Positions 10,418-23,400 of a stretch of DNA of 64,000 nt are shown here, in pieces. Source of the stretch: Armigeres subalbatus (lineage: Eukaryota > Arthropoda > Insecta > Diptera > Culicidae); NCBI RefSeq assembly GCF_024139115.2, contig NC_085140.1, positions 340,070,966-340,134,965 on the forward strand, written 5' to 3'. The notes beneath the pieces were generated by a model, which was given only the letters and a program-made list of their open reading frames with translations, made no database searches and was not told the origin of the DNA. The number at the start of each line of letters is the position of its first letter. Positions within the stretch are counted from its first letter, which is position 1. The translations under genes and the position numbers were made by a program.

Positions 10418-11687
10418 ATGTTATGCTGCCGACAAATACCAATTGCAAGAGAGTTCGTGGGGCAGTACAAGGCGAGATTTTTGGGTGAACGCTCTACCAC
10501 AGACCAGGTGTTCGCCGTACGTCAGGTATTGCAGAAATGCCGCGAATACAACGTGCCCACACATCATCTATTCATCGACTTCAAAGCCGCATATGATACA
10601 ATCGATCGGGACCAGCTATGGCAGCTAATGCACGAACACGGATTTCCGGATAAACTGACACGGTTGATCAAGGCGACGATGGATCGGGTGATGTGCGTAG
10701 TTCAAGTTTCAGGGGCATTCTCGAGTCCCTTCGAAACCCGCAGAGGGTTACGGCAAGATGATGGTCTTTCGTGTCGGCTATTCAACATCGCTTTGGAAGG
10801 GGTAATACGAAGAGCAGGGATTAACACGAGGGGTACAATTTTCAATAAGTCCGTCCAGCTATTTGGTTTCGCCGACGACATAGATATTATGGCACGTAAC
10901 TTTGAGAAGATGGAGGAAGCCTATATCGGACTGAAGAGGGAAGCCAAGCGGATCGGACTAGTCATCAACACGTCAAAGACGAAGTACATGATAGGAAGAG
11001 GTTCAAGAGAAGACAATGTAAGCCACCCACCGCGAGTTTGCATCGGTGGTGACGAAATCGAGGTGGTAGAAGAATTTGTGTACTTGGGCTCACTGTTGAC
11101 TGCCGAAAATGATACCAACAAAGAAATTCGGAGACGCATCATGGCAGGAAATCGTACGTACTTTGGACTCCGCTCACTCCAATCGAATAGAGTTCGCCGC
11201 CGAACCAAACTGACTATCTACAAAACGCTTTTAAGACCGGTGGTTCTCTACGGACATGAGACCTGGACGATGCTCGTGGAGGACCAACGCGCACTGAGAG
11301 TTTTCGAAAGGAAAGTACTGCGTACCATCTATGGTGGGGTGCAGATGGCGGACGGTACGTGGAGGAGGCGAATAAACCACGAGTTGCATCAGCTGTTGGG
11401 AGAACCATCCATCGTTCACAACGCAAAGATCGGAAGACTGCGGTGGGCAGGGCACGTAGCCAGAATGTCGAACAGTAATCCGGTGAAAATTGTTCTCGGC
11501 AACGATCCGACGGAAACGAAGGAAGGCAAGAAGGCAAGGTGCTCAGCGGGCAAGATGGATCGATCAGGTGGAGGACGATTTGCGGACCCTCCGCAGACTG
11601 CGTGGTTGGCGAAGTGCAGCCATGGACCGAGCTGAATGGAGAAGACTTTTATGTATTGCACAGGCCACTCTGGCCTTAGTCTGGTAA
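10418..11687 (+). pseudogene. RTE reverse transcriptase core and C-terminal domain
   Basis: A 405-codon frame runs 10418-11635. It contains RT motif A (FIDFKAAYDTID), the B region (RRGLRQDDGLSC), motif C (FGFADDIDIM) and the C-terminal YGHETWTM, FERKVLRTIYGG and GRLRWAGHVARM blocks. Compared with copy 2 it has indels near 11510 that shift the last part into the frame ending at 11687 (RARWIDQVEDDLRTL). The ATG at 10418 is an artefact of a frameshift. It would copy its own RNA into DNA at the nicked target. It is inactive here. Confidence 0.8.
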
Positions 11688-11738
<51 letters not shown>

Positions 11739-11751
11739 CTAAATAAAGAAA

Positions 11752-11790
<39 letters not shown>

Positions 11791-11791
11791 A
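11683..11791. repeat. (TAAA)n microsatellite, RTE 3' tail
   Basis: About 26 copies of the unit aaat/taaa with two single-base interruptions (aactaaataaagaaataaat). It sits directly at the 3' end of RTE copy 1. Copies 2 and 4 end in the same unit with far fewer repeats, so the run probably grew after insertion. Confidence 0.9.
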
Positions 11792-12707
11792 GTAATTCAA
11801 GAATTGAGACAGAGCCTGTGCATGTTCCTTCCTAACTTCAGGATCTCAAATCTCCCAAATATGCAATTCATTCTCATACCATTTCGCGGCTTACCCGTTT
11901 TACGTCTAGATATTACCTGCCCAATCACGATTGTTGATCGCTTGACCGATTGACTCTGCACGGTTGGATCAAACAACCTAAATTGAAGTTCGTTTTCACT
12001 CAAATTTATAGTTCAAGCCCCAAACTTCAAATTAGGTTAAATTGCGAACTTGGCATCAGGTACTTTAAACTTAAATTGTCGGTATTAAACGTGCAACCCA
12101 TTTTTGAGTTGTCTGCAACTTGGAAAACATAATCAAAAAGTTTCAAAGAATACGTTCAACAAACCCATCGGTCAATTCAAATTACCTAAAATGTAGTTGA
12201 ACTTCCATTTGGGTAGTTTGAACTTGCCTTTGGATGAAAATTTGGAGTGTGCGTGTGTTCAGTCATTCAAATAATTTGACCAGGTTTTGAAGGATCGTTT
12301 GCTGCCAAGTTTGTTGATTAATTTTTACGATTATATTTATATTTTATTAGTTTTTTCGTGTGTTTAAGGTTAATTGATTTCGATTTTATAAAATTCTGCA
12401 GCTTTTTAGAAGGCAATCTAAAAATTAGGCCAAACGACACGGTTATCTGTGAAGTCTACGTAGACTTTTCAAATTTTACAAAACATCATATGTGATTCGA
12501 AAAATATGGAAAACAGCCACGTTTTAAGCAAATCAGCTATTCAATTTCCATGTAAACATTACAACAAAATTCGAATTTCAAACATAACAAAATCAAACTG
12601 AACAAAAATCAAATTGAAACGAAATCAAATTTAATCCTCTGCCCATAACTCCTGAAATCAAATTTCAAAGCCAATTCATTTAATTACTGTTAAATTCAAT
12701 TCCTCCT
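11792..12707. other. Intron 1 sequence with no recognised feature
   Basis: AT-rich, with many caaat/aattt words. No coding frame of a known family and no terminal repeats that I can pair. Confidence 0.5.
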
Positions 12708-12760
12708 AGATGTGTGCGCCACCATCGCCGACACTTTTGCATCGGCGCGCCACTGATAAA
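12708..12760. repeat. End fragment of the TAGACCTGTGCGCC element family
   Basis: The words tgtgcgccaccatcgccgac and acttttgcatcggcgcgcc resemble the reversed right end of the TIR element at 38110-41363 (ctgtgcgccgccgcgcc, cgccgacactt). It is a degenerate relic. A further relic of the opposite end lies near 60915-60932 (cgcacaggtcta). Confidence 0.35.
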
Positions 12761-12955
12761 ATCTGTCACGCATCCGACCTATAATTCTCAACGCCACACA
12801 GTGGCTGAAATCGGGTTTCTAGCGGGTTTATTTAATAGTTCCTTTATTATGCAATTGGCGTAATGGTGTCTTTAAGACATTTAATCAGTAAGTTAATGCG
12901 CTTCTTTGGAGGTATTCAGCTTACTGATCAATCCCCTTAAAAGTGAGATGTAAAA

Positions 12956-13627
12956 TTTATTTTTTCCACTTCACAACATATAAGGTTTGATTCTTCATAA
13001 AAGTTGTAGCAAAAGTTCTCCTGAAAAACTTTGTCGAAGACACCAAGTTCGTAGTTCCGTTACTTTTGGAGATTTTTTACGTTTTATGCTGACAACCCCT
13101 TAAAATGGGGTTTTCATCATATCTTTTTCATTTTCATTTCTACATTTTTCGCATGTTCTAGAAAGTTTTAGATAATATTAAAATACGCCGTTGGGTGGCT
13201 ATTGTAACTGAAAAACTTGAAAATTAAAAAAAGTTATAACAGTTTTATTGGATTTCTTAGTCATAATTGATTTTGATGCAACTTGACACCGGGCAAATAG
13301 TTGCAATCAATCTCATACGCATAACAAAGTACAAGTAATGAACTTTAAATTAATACCTGAACTGTAGAGTTGTAAGCGAATGTAAGTAATGTTTCACCAA
13401 AAACCATTTCCTACTTTGCAAGGTAGAAATCAATCACTCCTCACAAGGCGTCCCCATGCTTATACATCGAGCATGTTCAAAACTTGTTGGCATAAAAAGC
13501 AATAAATCTCCGAAGGTAAACTTGGACGAACGAACTTGGCGTCTTCGACAAAGTTTTTCAGAAAAACTTTTGCTACAACTCTCGCGAAGACATATACCTT
13601 CCATGTTGTAAAGTGGGAAAATAGTAG
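12956..13627. repeat. Nested foldback inside the 12.8-14.4 kb element
   Basis: The left arm (about 12960-13075: ttccacttcacaacatataa, ttgtagcaaaagtt, gaaaaactttgtcgaagac) is the inverted copy of the right arm (about 13510-13622: gtcttcgacaaagtttttc, cttttgctacaact, atgttgtaaagtgggaa). This shows an insertion within an insertion. Confidence 0.65.
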
Positions 13628-13630
13628 TTT

Positions 13631-13751
13631 GTGCAACTAGTTGCAAAAAGATGATTTTTTCAGCACGAGTTGTACGTTTATCCAACGAGGCTTGCCGAGT
13701 TGGATAAATACTACGAGTGCTGAAAAAATCGAGTTTTGCAACGAGTTGCAC
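13631..13751. repeat. Short palindromic MITE
   Basis: Ends gtgcaactagttgcaaaa and ttttgcaacgagttgcac are inverted. Inside, ttttttcagcacgagt pairs with cgagtgctgaaaaaat, and tttatccaac with gttggataaa. It is almost fully self-complementary over 121 bp. Confidence 0.65.
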
Positions 13752-14391
13752 ACGCTATTTTTTGCAATGACGAAAAATGGGCTTAAATATGATAAATCTG
13801 TACCACAATGGTACAATTTTATTTACTTAACATGACCAATCTTACCAAAAAATCATGTTGCTGCAGAAAACAAACAGATTCCATATTATCGTGCCCCATT
13901 GTGTGTTCGACAGACCATGAAGCGATAGATAAACCTGCCTGGAAAATTGGCATAAAATTATTTTAATTATTACGTCACACAAAGAATACACTATTTGAAC
14001 ATTCACCCAAGCCAATTTAGTTAAATGTGGTCATGTAACTATTGTTTTAATGCTGCTTTTTCCATTATAGCACCCAAATGTGCTATAATGGATTTTATGC
14101 AACCCATTTGAGTTGCATAATGTTCATTAAAGCACCCATGTCATTGGTATGGAAAAGTAGGCCGCTTTATCACTCAAACGCCAACTGTAAACCAGGTATT
14201 ATGATCAGGAATTGCTTAAAAATATTTTTCATCACACTTTCAAGGGGATTGATCATAAGGCTGAATACCTCCAAAGAAGCGCATCGACTTACTGATAAAA
14301 TGTCTCGAGGACGCCATTACGCTAAATCACAAAATAAAGGTACTATTAAATAAACGCGCTAAAACACGATTTAAGCCACTGTGCGCCTGTT

Positions 14392-15480
14392 ACAAATTGT
14401 GAAAACCGAAGAATTTTCAGAATTTTGAAAAATTTGGGGTTGAAATTTTGAGAATGTCAAGTCTACATTCCAATAAGTTTTGCGTGAAAATTTCGTAAAA
14501 TTACCCAATTGATAACCTTGAAATGCTCCAAAGAACTCTCCGTGATAATTCCGATGCTTTTCTTGAAAATTCCCAGCAATATCCCGCTGAATAATCATCT
14601 GTTGAAATCCTAAGATTTTTCTATCAAGTTAAAAAAAAACCCTTCCCTGTTAAAAAACTCCGTGAAAATTTAGAATTATTTCCCGAGGTAATTTTAAGTT
14701 CAAACGGACATTCCGAAATATTTCCCGTGGAAATTTAGAATGGTTTCCTACGATATTTTATTCTTGCAAATTCGAAGCAATTTCTTGTGGAAATTTAAAT
14801 AAATCTTTTGGACGTTCCAAAGAATATTTTCTGAATAATTTTTGGTGGAAATTATGGATAATTTTCAGTTGAAATTTTTGTGAACTTCTCGTAAAAAAAA
14901 TCGAATAAATTTTCATGAAAATTAGAAAGGCTCTATAAAATAAAATTGTAATTTTTTTTGTGGAAGAGTTTGAGTTTTCGGTGGGATATTCAAAAAATTT
15001 CTCATGGAAGTTTTCAACAATTTATTTAGAAATTCCGAAAATATTCCATTGATAATTCCAAAGAATTTGCATTAGAACTGCCAAAGAAATTTACGAAGAA
15101 TTTCCCACGGGCATTTCGAATAATTTTGTTTATATGTCCAAAGAATTCCTCAGGAAAATTCCGAAGAATTTCGAAATTAAAAAAAGTCGGGGACTTACCA
15201 GAAAATCTCCAGTGAATGTTCTGAAGAGTTTTTGCGGAAATTTCGGAGGATTCCCTTTAAAAGTTCCAAAGAATAACTTTCGGGCATTCCAAATACTTTT
15301 TCTTGGATATTTCAAAATGCTTCTTTTGTAAATTCAAAAAAAAAATCCGTGGAAGTACAACATAATTTCCTGCCGAAAATTAAAAGAAATTCTAGTAGAA
15401 TCTGCAGTAAAATCCAAGTGAAGATTTTGAAAAAAATTCGAAAGTTTTTATAGAATACTTTGGAGAATTTTCCTGCTCAA
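14392..15480. repeat. Degenerate GAATTCC-type array 1
   Basis: A diffuse array of words around gaattttc, ccgaagaattt and gaaattc, spaced about 12-30 bp apart, on both strands. It begins right after the foldback element at 12797-14383. It is the most diverged of three such arrays in the window (others: 33400-36250 and 38460-40940). Open frames inside it are by-products of the repeats. Confidence 0.6.
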
Positions 15481-16129
15481 CACACCTACACAAAGACTTT
15501 CCTGGTGAACTTAATTTTGGGATGTTTGATCTAACCGTGTATAATCAACTGTGTAAAACGTATTTCTATCCGTACCACCATGGCTTTCCTGATCCCATGA
15601 ATCATCGAAATCAAAACAAAGTTAATATTTGTAAAATAGTAAACAACTCAGTCAAACGAAAACAAAATCAAATGAGTGATAACCTACGTTGATTCATTTG
15701 CGCACACGTTTCACCCACTTAAACTTACGAATCCGGCGATTGGTGACGTATTACGACATCGGCATTCGCCGGGCCCTTCTCCAAAAGTTATACATTGCCT
15801 TTTTTCCGCATAGTCATTGCCGTGAATATTCGCTAACATATTGCACACTGCTCTGAGGCTGGCGATAATGATGATGAGTTCGCATTACCATTCAAATTTT
15901 CGACTAAGGTTTTGTACCGGTTTTGACCTTGGTTCATATTTTGACCAATGTGAGTAAACAGATGGAGTTTGTTAGTTATTATCGGAAATATATTTTTAAG
16001 AGGGCTACATGACCTATTTATATTTTCGAGGTTGAATAAAACAGACCAAAAGTTGTACGGTCACCCTATTTGATTTGTATTGGTGAGAGTCTGTAATTAA
16101 TTTTTCGCCTAAATTGCATGACCTCAATG
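15481..16129. other. Intron 1 sequence with no recognised feature
   Basis: Unique-looking AT-rich DNA. No coding frame of a known family or paired repeats. Confidence 0.45.
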
Positions 16130-16272
16130 CTGCCGTAATCTGGAAAAGTGACGTAACAGCCATTTAACAACATGCATGTTTCCCATTTTTCTGTTAAAGA
16201 GCTCGATGAGTAGTACTCGTTAACACCATTTTTGGAAAATGGCGTATACGTCACTTTTTCAGATTACGGCAG
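16130..16272. mobile_element. MITE with CTGCCGTAATC inverted ends
   Basis: The left end ctgccgtaatctggaaaagt is the inverted copy of the right end actttttcagattacggcag. The inner parts (gtgacgta, cgccattt-like) also pair. Flanks share aatg on both sides. A smaller foldback at 43225-43301 also starts with ctgccgt, but the rest differs. Confidence 0.7.
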
Positions 16273-17452
16273 AATGGTCGAACGGCTTCGAAACATGCTT
16301 AATAATCATCAATGTGTATGTTGAAGAGGTTGATCCTAAAAAAGTCTAATAATTTAACACCGTGACTAAGGAGGACACACACACTTTGATTTCTAAAAGG
16401 TAATTTGCAACAGGTTGCATTTAACATGTTATAACAAATTAAACGAGCCTTATTTTTGATTATGTAAAAGCTAATTAAATGTAGTTCTATAAGAGTGGAA
16501 TTAAAGTGAAATAATTAAAAGATATTCGTGTAAACTACACTTTACGAATCGTTCTATTTCGATTTTTATGGAACGCGCCCATGTTGTCAAGGATTTGAAA
16601 GATAATGCACAACCCGGTTTATGTTTATCAACAAAATTAAGCCTCTCTATCTGAACACGTAATCCATTATGGCAATGCATGTCAAGACTATCTTGACACG
16701 ATTTCCGATGGCCCTCACACTTCGCAGCCTGGTGCTTACGTACCAAACCCACTCCGCACGATGACGTTCAACGGCAACGCAGACGGCATTTGGCATTGAT
16801 ATTGGAGTAAGGCACTGATAACAGCCACGTTCGGCGAATTGGTCGCACAATCAACTCAGTTTGCGTGGTGATCTTATTCTTCTATTATGCTTGATAGCCA
16901 CACAAAACATTCGTTGATCTTGACTTGTATTCACAAATGATGACCTGAAGGCACCAACAGAGGATCATAAAACTCTTCGGAAATAAAAACGAGATTTCAA
17001 TCACACCACTCTGGTGACATTCATATTAATGAATACAGTTTGATGATTCATATCAAGTATGAAACATTCAATTACAATAATATCAATATGTCTTAAGATC
17101 AGAATTTGCCAATTGGTCTTCCACCTCACGAGAATCTCCACATCACAAAAAAATATCAATTAGCTACTGATAGCATGCATTGGGCTACAATTACTGTTAT
17201 CTACCATGACTAATAATTAATTTCATGCCGATGAATCTGCGGAGCCAATTTTAGTTCCGTGTGTGTGTATTCCATACTTTTAAAAGATGTTCAGCTATAC
17301 AACCCACCAAAGCCACGTGAACTTGTACAGAAGATGTTAATTTTTAATTCACATGCCCAGCACGTCAATCGCTTCGTACACACCCGTCAAGCGTTCGTCG
17401 CAAATGGATCCACCTTCGACTTACTATCGATATGCTTTGTGTGCTTTTTCAG
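16273..17452. other. Right part of LITAF gene 1 intron 1
   Basis: No recognised repeats or coding frames. It ends with the 3' splice site gtgctttttcag at 17441-17452. Confidence 0.5.
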
Positions 17453-17458
17453 AACAAA

Positions 17459-20400
17459 ATGGAAAACAAAGGCCAACCGTACCCGCCGCATGAGCCCGGA
17501 TTTATCCCGGTTCCCAATCAACAGCCACCGCCACCGGCCGGTTATCCGCATCCACCGTACCAGCAGAGTTATGACCATCCTCCTCCACCACCGCCGTACG
17601 ACGCCAATGCCAATATGATTCCGCCCAGTGGCGCACATCCACAACCCACCTATGTTCACAGTGAGTACCTTCGTCTTCGAAACTGTTTTGTGATTTAAAG
17701 TTAATCTAAGAATTTTCGGCCATCTAATCCTTAAAATAGGTATATTTAATAAAAACAAGGTGGTAAAATAATTCAAGTTTCTTGATTGGATTAAATGCTC
17801 TTACGTGCTATTACTATATAGATCTACTTGTTTGCTCAAGATTTTGGATGTGAACAATAATCTATCTTGATTGTTTATGTGCAACACTCAATGAGTAATA
17901 TGTAGACGATAAAGAATATTTGTCACCGTCATATCGTATCCCATAGGTACTGGGTTTTCGCACATTTCGAGATAATAGCCCCGTGAAGTTTCATATCGCA
18001 TTTTCTATATGCCCGGGGTTTATCCGCACCATGCAGATTTTTGATTGTGCGGATTAGCAGAACCCCGACGATGTAAAAATTAGAAAAAAATATATAATTC
18101 AATGAAACATTTTTCAATCTAGTTGAAATTTTGTTAAGTTAATTTTTAAATGGTAAATTACAGTAAAGCATGGAAATATTAATCATTTGGTGCTATCAGG
18201 CCATGTAAATTCTCAATGGAACTGTTGTGCGACTACAATCAATATGAGACTTGATTTGGAAACTCCAAAATGTGTTATTCTTGCTGTAGGCAAGCGGGAG
18301 CCTCCGAAACACCTTATGCCACTGATGGTTCACTACGCGTGACTGGCGATACATTTCCCGATTGCTTTGATTGCTAATGATGTGTCTGTCAGTTCTGGTT
18401 CGCATTAAGCCAACTTAGATGGTTTAGGAGTTATTGGATATTTGCTGCATATAGTAAACAACAAGTGCTATTTCGATGCCAGTTAACACAGTTAACGAAA
18501 ATTGAAACAGCCAACAACATAATTTTCGAAATAGCAGTAAAACAGATGATTCAACGTTTAAGCTACGATAAAGAATAAGTTATCAGTTCTTACCACTTAA
18601 TGTCCGCACTCAAATAAATCTTGAGGAAAATGGCTGGCCGAAAGTCGAATTTAGTGTGATCAGCTTTTACCAAAAGTGTATTGATTACCTTCAAGCACGT
18701 GTTACTCAATTTGACCACATGGATTGCATCAAATGTACGAATTTAATACTCCCGTCGATTGGTAAAAAGTTGTTAAATGTTTCGAATTTGTGCGTAAGTT
18801 TAACAAGGACGACAAATTTCATACGGCCGACAAGGAAGAGTCAAAGTTTTTTGGTGAAGTTTCTTACGCGAAATAATATTAAAAATCAGATAAAATTGCA
18901 GGTTGGAACGAGAGTAACACCAACATGATACCATTTTACGGATTTCGGTGAATTTTGCTTCATTCCACCAAAGTCTCAACAGCAGAATTGTTCGGTAACT
19001 ATTTCACCGATTTGCTACGATTTTTTCTTTTGTTCAACTGTCAACACTACCGAAAATCTGTAAAATTGTTTACTGAACTATTCTGCTGTTTCGGTGAAAT
19101 TTTACAGACATTTTTTACATTTTAAGTGTGTTTTTTTTTTTTTCTTGAGCAAGGGTAAACGGAAATCTGCAACCAGACACCTGAGGAGGTACTCAGGTAG
19201 TGTGGGGATGGGTATGTCATGTAACTCTTACCCGACCCACTAAAACCAAAACCCTTTCGCCAGTCCGTACCCCCGGCCCGCAATTAAGCAATACATCAGG
19301 GGGGGACTATTGAGAACGCTCACGCCTATGCTAACGCACTTGACGTCAATACACACAACATCGACTTCAAGGGTGGCTACCTCACCACCCGTCGATCGCA
19401 AGCTATTTATTTTATTTATTTATCATCAGACTAAGGCCGGAGTGGCCTGTGCTGCACATAAAAGACTTCTCCATTCAGCTCGGTCCATGGCTGCACTTCG
19501 CCAACCACGCAGTCTGCGGAGGGTCCGCAAGTCGTCCTCCACCTGATCGATCCACCTTGCCCGCTGTGCACCTCGCCTTCTTGTTCCCGTCGGATCGTTG
19601 TCGAGAACCATTTTCACCGGATTACTGTCCGACATTCTGGCTACGTGCCCGGCCCACCGCAGTCTTCCGATTTTCGCGGTGTGAACGATGGATGGTTCTC
19701 CCAACAGCTGATGCAACTCGTGGTTCATTCGCCTCCTCCACGTACCGTCCGCCATCTGCACCCCACCATAGATGGTACGCAACACTTTCCTTTCGAAAAC
19801 TCCCAGTGCGCGTTGGTCCTCCACGAGCATCGTCCAGGTCTCGTGTCCGTAGAGAACTACCGGTCTTATAAGCGTTTTGTAGATAGTCAGTTTGGTACGG
19901 CGGCGAACTCTATTCGATCGGAGCGTCTTGCGGAGTCCAAAGTACGTACGATTTCCAGCCACTATGCGTCTCCTAATTTCTCTGCTGGTATCGTTATCGG
20001 CGGTCACCAGTGAGCCCAAGTACATGAATTCTTCAACCACCTCGATTTCGTCACCACCGATAGAAACTCGTGGTGGGTGGCTCACATTGACCTCTCTTGA
20101 GCCTCTTCCTATCATGTACTTCGTCTTCGACGTGTTGATGACTAGTCCAATCCGTTTAGCTTCGCTTTTCAGTCTGATGTAGGCTTCCTCCATCCTCTCA
20201 AAGTTACGTGCCATGATATCAATGTCGTCGGCGAAACCAAATAACTGGACGGACTTCGTGAAAATCGTACCACTCGTGTCAATCCCTGCCCTTCGTATTA
20301 CTCCCTCCAAAGCGATGTTGAATAGCAGACACGAAAGACCATCACCTTGCCGTAACCCTCTACGGGTTTCGAAGGGACTCGAGAATGCCCCTGAAACTCG

Positions 20401-23400
20401 AACTACGCACATCACTCGATCCATCGTCGCCTTGATCAACCGTATCAGTTTATCCGGAAATCCGTTCTCGTGCATTAGCTGCCATAGCTGGTCCCGATCG
20501 ATTGTATCATATGCGGCTTTGAAGTCGATAAATAGATGATGTGTGGGCACGATCGCAAGCTATGATAGTAACCTAACGGTCCGTATCATAATCTCACGTT
20601 GGAGACGAGCACCTCTATATCTACATACTGAGGTCCCCGCAGCCCACCCGCGACATGTTGGTTGTCGGGGTGAGCAAAGTGTTCACTGCATCACAGGTGC
20701 CCTTACTGCACACGTTGGTTTTGTTCAAGACGCCACCACCGCTGCAGTTTCGACATAATCTGTTGAGATGCTGTGTTCACCGCATTCCATATAGCTTCCT
20801 CCCGGCACATCCTCTCGACGAGGTTGTCCGGGGTTGTATCCATACCACTAATAAGCAGCATGGCATTGCGTTCTATCTCGAATCGCGGGCATGCGAACAT
20901 CACATGCTCTGCCGATTCTACCTCACCTGCACATTCAGGACACTCCGAAGAATCTGCGAAGCCAAACCTGTGTAGGAATTTCTTAAAGCAGCCATGTTCA
21001 GACAACACCTGTGTTAGGTGGAAGTTGACTTGACCATGCTTCCTATCAACCCAGTTGGACACATCTGGAATCAGTCTGTGGGTCCAACGACCTTTGACTG
21101 CGGTGTCCCATGCTCTTTGCCATTTAAGCAACGAAGCTGCTCTCTTGACACGTCGCACTTGCACCGAGTCCCTTTCGTTGTAGCACTCCACAGCTATAAC
21201 GCACACCGCCTCATATGATATGGTGCGATATGCGCTCGCGACACGTAAGCACATCAGCCGGTGTACTCTGATCAATTTCTTTACATTGTACTCGGCTTTT
21301 AGTGCTACGGCCCATGCCGGCACGCCATAACGGATGATAGACAATGTTACGCCAGCTATCAGCCTACGCACTTGACTATGCACCGCCGATCTGTTGGACA
21401 TCATTCGTGATAAAGATTTTATCGCCAATGAAGCCCGCTGACATGCATAATCGACGTGCCTCGTAAAATTGAGCTTATCATCAATCATCACGCCCAGATG
21501 CTTGAGAGACCTCACGGAGTTAACTGTGCAGGTCCCTACTCTTATCCTCGCCTGTTGCAGCCCATGACGGTTATGCACTACCACGGCTTCCATCTTGTGA
21601 TGTGCAAGGGACAACCGCCTCGAGTTGAGCCATTCCTCCACTCTGCCAATCGCGTATGAAGCCTTCAGTTCGACTTCGTCGAGAGTGTCTCCTGTTACCT
21701 CCAGCATTACGTCATCCGCGAAGCCTTCTATTTTCACACCGGCCGGGAGACTTAGGCGTAATACTCCATCGTACATAATATTCCACAGAACCGGTCCGAG
21801 GATCGATCCCTGTGGAACACCCGCGGACACTACGATCGACTTTTGACCAGCATCAGTGTCGTATAACAGCACCCTATTCTGAAAATAGCTTTTCAGTATC
21901 CTGCACAGGTAATCCGGAACTCTCAATCGGTGCAGGGAGTCAGAAATTGCTGCCCAGCTAGCATTGTTAAACGCGTTTTTTACATCAAGTGTAATCAACG
22001 CGCAGTACCTAATACCTCTTCTGTTTAAACCTCTCGCTATCTTGGCCGTATCCGTTACCGCTCGAATTGCTTCGATGGTAGAACGGCCCTTACGGAAGCC
22101 ATACTGGTTCCTAGATAAGCCACCAGCACACTCTGTATAAGCCGACAATCTATTCAGAATGACCCTCTCTAGCAGCTTTTCAGCTGTGTCGAGGAGGCAA
22201 ACTGGTCTGTATGCCGAAGGATCTCCCGGCTGTTTGCCAGGCTTCGGTAATAGCACCAATTTCTGCCGTTTCCATCGATATGGGAAGTTTCCTTCGTCCA
22301 TGCATCTCTGGAGGCAGCTCCTGAACATATCTGGATTGGCAAGAATGGCGTGTTTAAGGGCCAGGTTTGGAATACCATCCGGGCCTGGCGCCTTATTGAG
22401 CTTAAGTTTTCTTGCGGCTACGATAAGCTCTTCGTTAGTCACTAGCGGTACCACGTCAACTGACTCGTACGGAGTAGCGGGCCAGTTCGATGATTCATGC
22501 CTCGGAAACAACCCGTCGACTATTTTGGCCAACATCCCCGGAGATTTCTCAGGTGGCGTGGTATTGGTCCTAGCCATCACCATCCTGTATGCATCTCCCC
22601 ATGGATTGTCGTTTGCCATCCTGCACAGCCGCTCGAAGCAGGCTCTCTTACTTCATTTGATCTCGTAGTTCAGAGCTCTGCTCGCTGTCTGGAACACCCT
22701 GCGTCTCTCGACCTTATCAGCGTCTGTTCTGGCACGTCGCAGCCTTCTCTTTGCTCGAAGACAGGTTCTACGAAGGTCTGCAATTGTGTCAGTCCACCAG
22801 TACACAGGTTGCCGGTTTCCGGGAGGTTTGGTCCTCCTAGGCATCGTCACATCGCATGCACGGGTTAGAACATCGATTAACCCGTCGCCACTTAATCCCG
22901 CTGCTCGCGTCTCCCATCGTAGTGATTCCTCCAAGAGTTCTGGGTTGAACTGCGAGGTGCGCCATCCTAGATCGGCTTTGCCGATCCGCCTTGTGGTTGC
23001 TACGGGGGTATACCGGATCATAAAACGAATTTCCTGATGAGCGCTGGAGGTCTGATCCTCATGAAACTACCATCCTGGATCCATTGCCCCTCCCGCGCTG
23101 ACGAAGGTCACATCGATGCATGAATCACCGCTCGATCCCCTGAACGTTGGCACTTGGCCTTCATCCAGCAGGACTACGTTTAATACCGCTAGCGACTCTA
23201 GCAGGGTATGACCTTCTGGCGTTTGTGGACCGGGATCCCCAGTCCACTGCCCACGCATTATGAAGTCACCTGCTACTACTTATGGTTTTAAACCAGTTAG
23301 TTTCGCTGCAAGAATATCGACAACCCTAGTAAACTGCGCTATACTCCACCGGAGAGCACAGTAGCGGCAACAAAAGTAAACACCGTTTACCTTTGCTATA

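Larger units (their letters stand above)
8790..11791 (+). mobile_element. RTE-clade (JAM1-like) retrotransposon, copy 1, near full length
   Basis: Order on the + strand: a GC-rich 5' segment (cccaggccatctgcgagttg), an APE-type endonuclease, a basic linker, reverse transcriptase, the C-terminal domain, and a 3' tail of taaa repeats (11683-11791). This is the RTE plan with one long protein. Here it is broken into at least five frames by indels and stops, so the copy is dead. It lies within intron 1 of LITAF gene 1 in the same orientation. Copies 2, 3 and 4 (19407, 31985, 48049) are the same family. Confidence 0.8.
12797..14383. mobile_element. Foldback/TIR element of 1.6 kb with nested foldbacks
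   Basis: The terminal arms of about 160 bp are inverted copies: cacagtggctgaaatcg at the left, and cgatttaagccactgtg at the right. Paired blocks further in are tttatttaatagt.cctttatt, gcgcttctttggaggtattc and tgatcaatcccctt. No transposase frame, so it is non-autonomous. Two smaller foldbacks lie inside. It lies in LITAF gene 1 intron 1. Target duplications could not be read with certainty. Confidence 0.7.

Noticed and set aside
19449..20758. Plus-strand open frames opposite RTE copy 2 and R1
   Set aside because: They are shadows of the minus-strand RT frames; no independent motifs.
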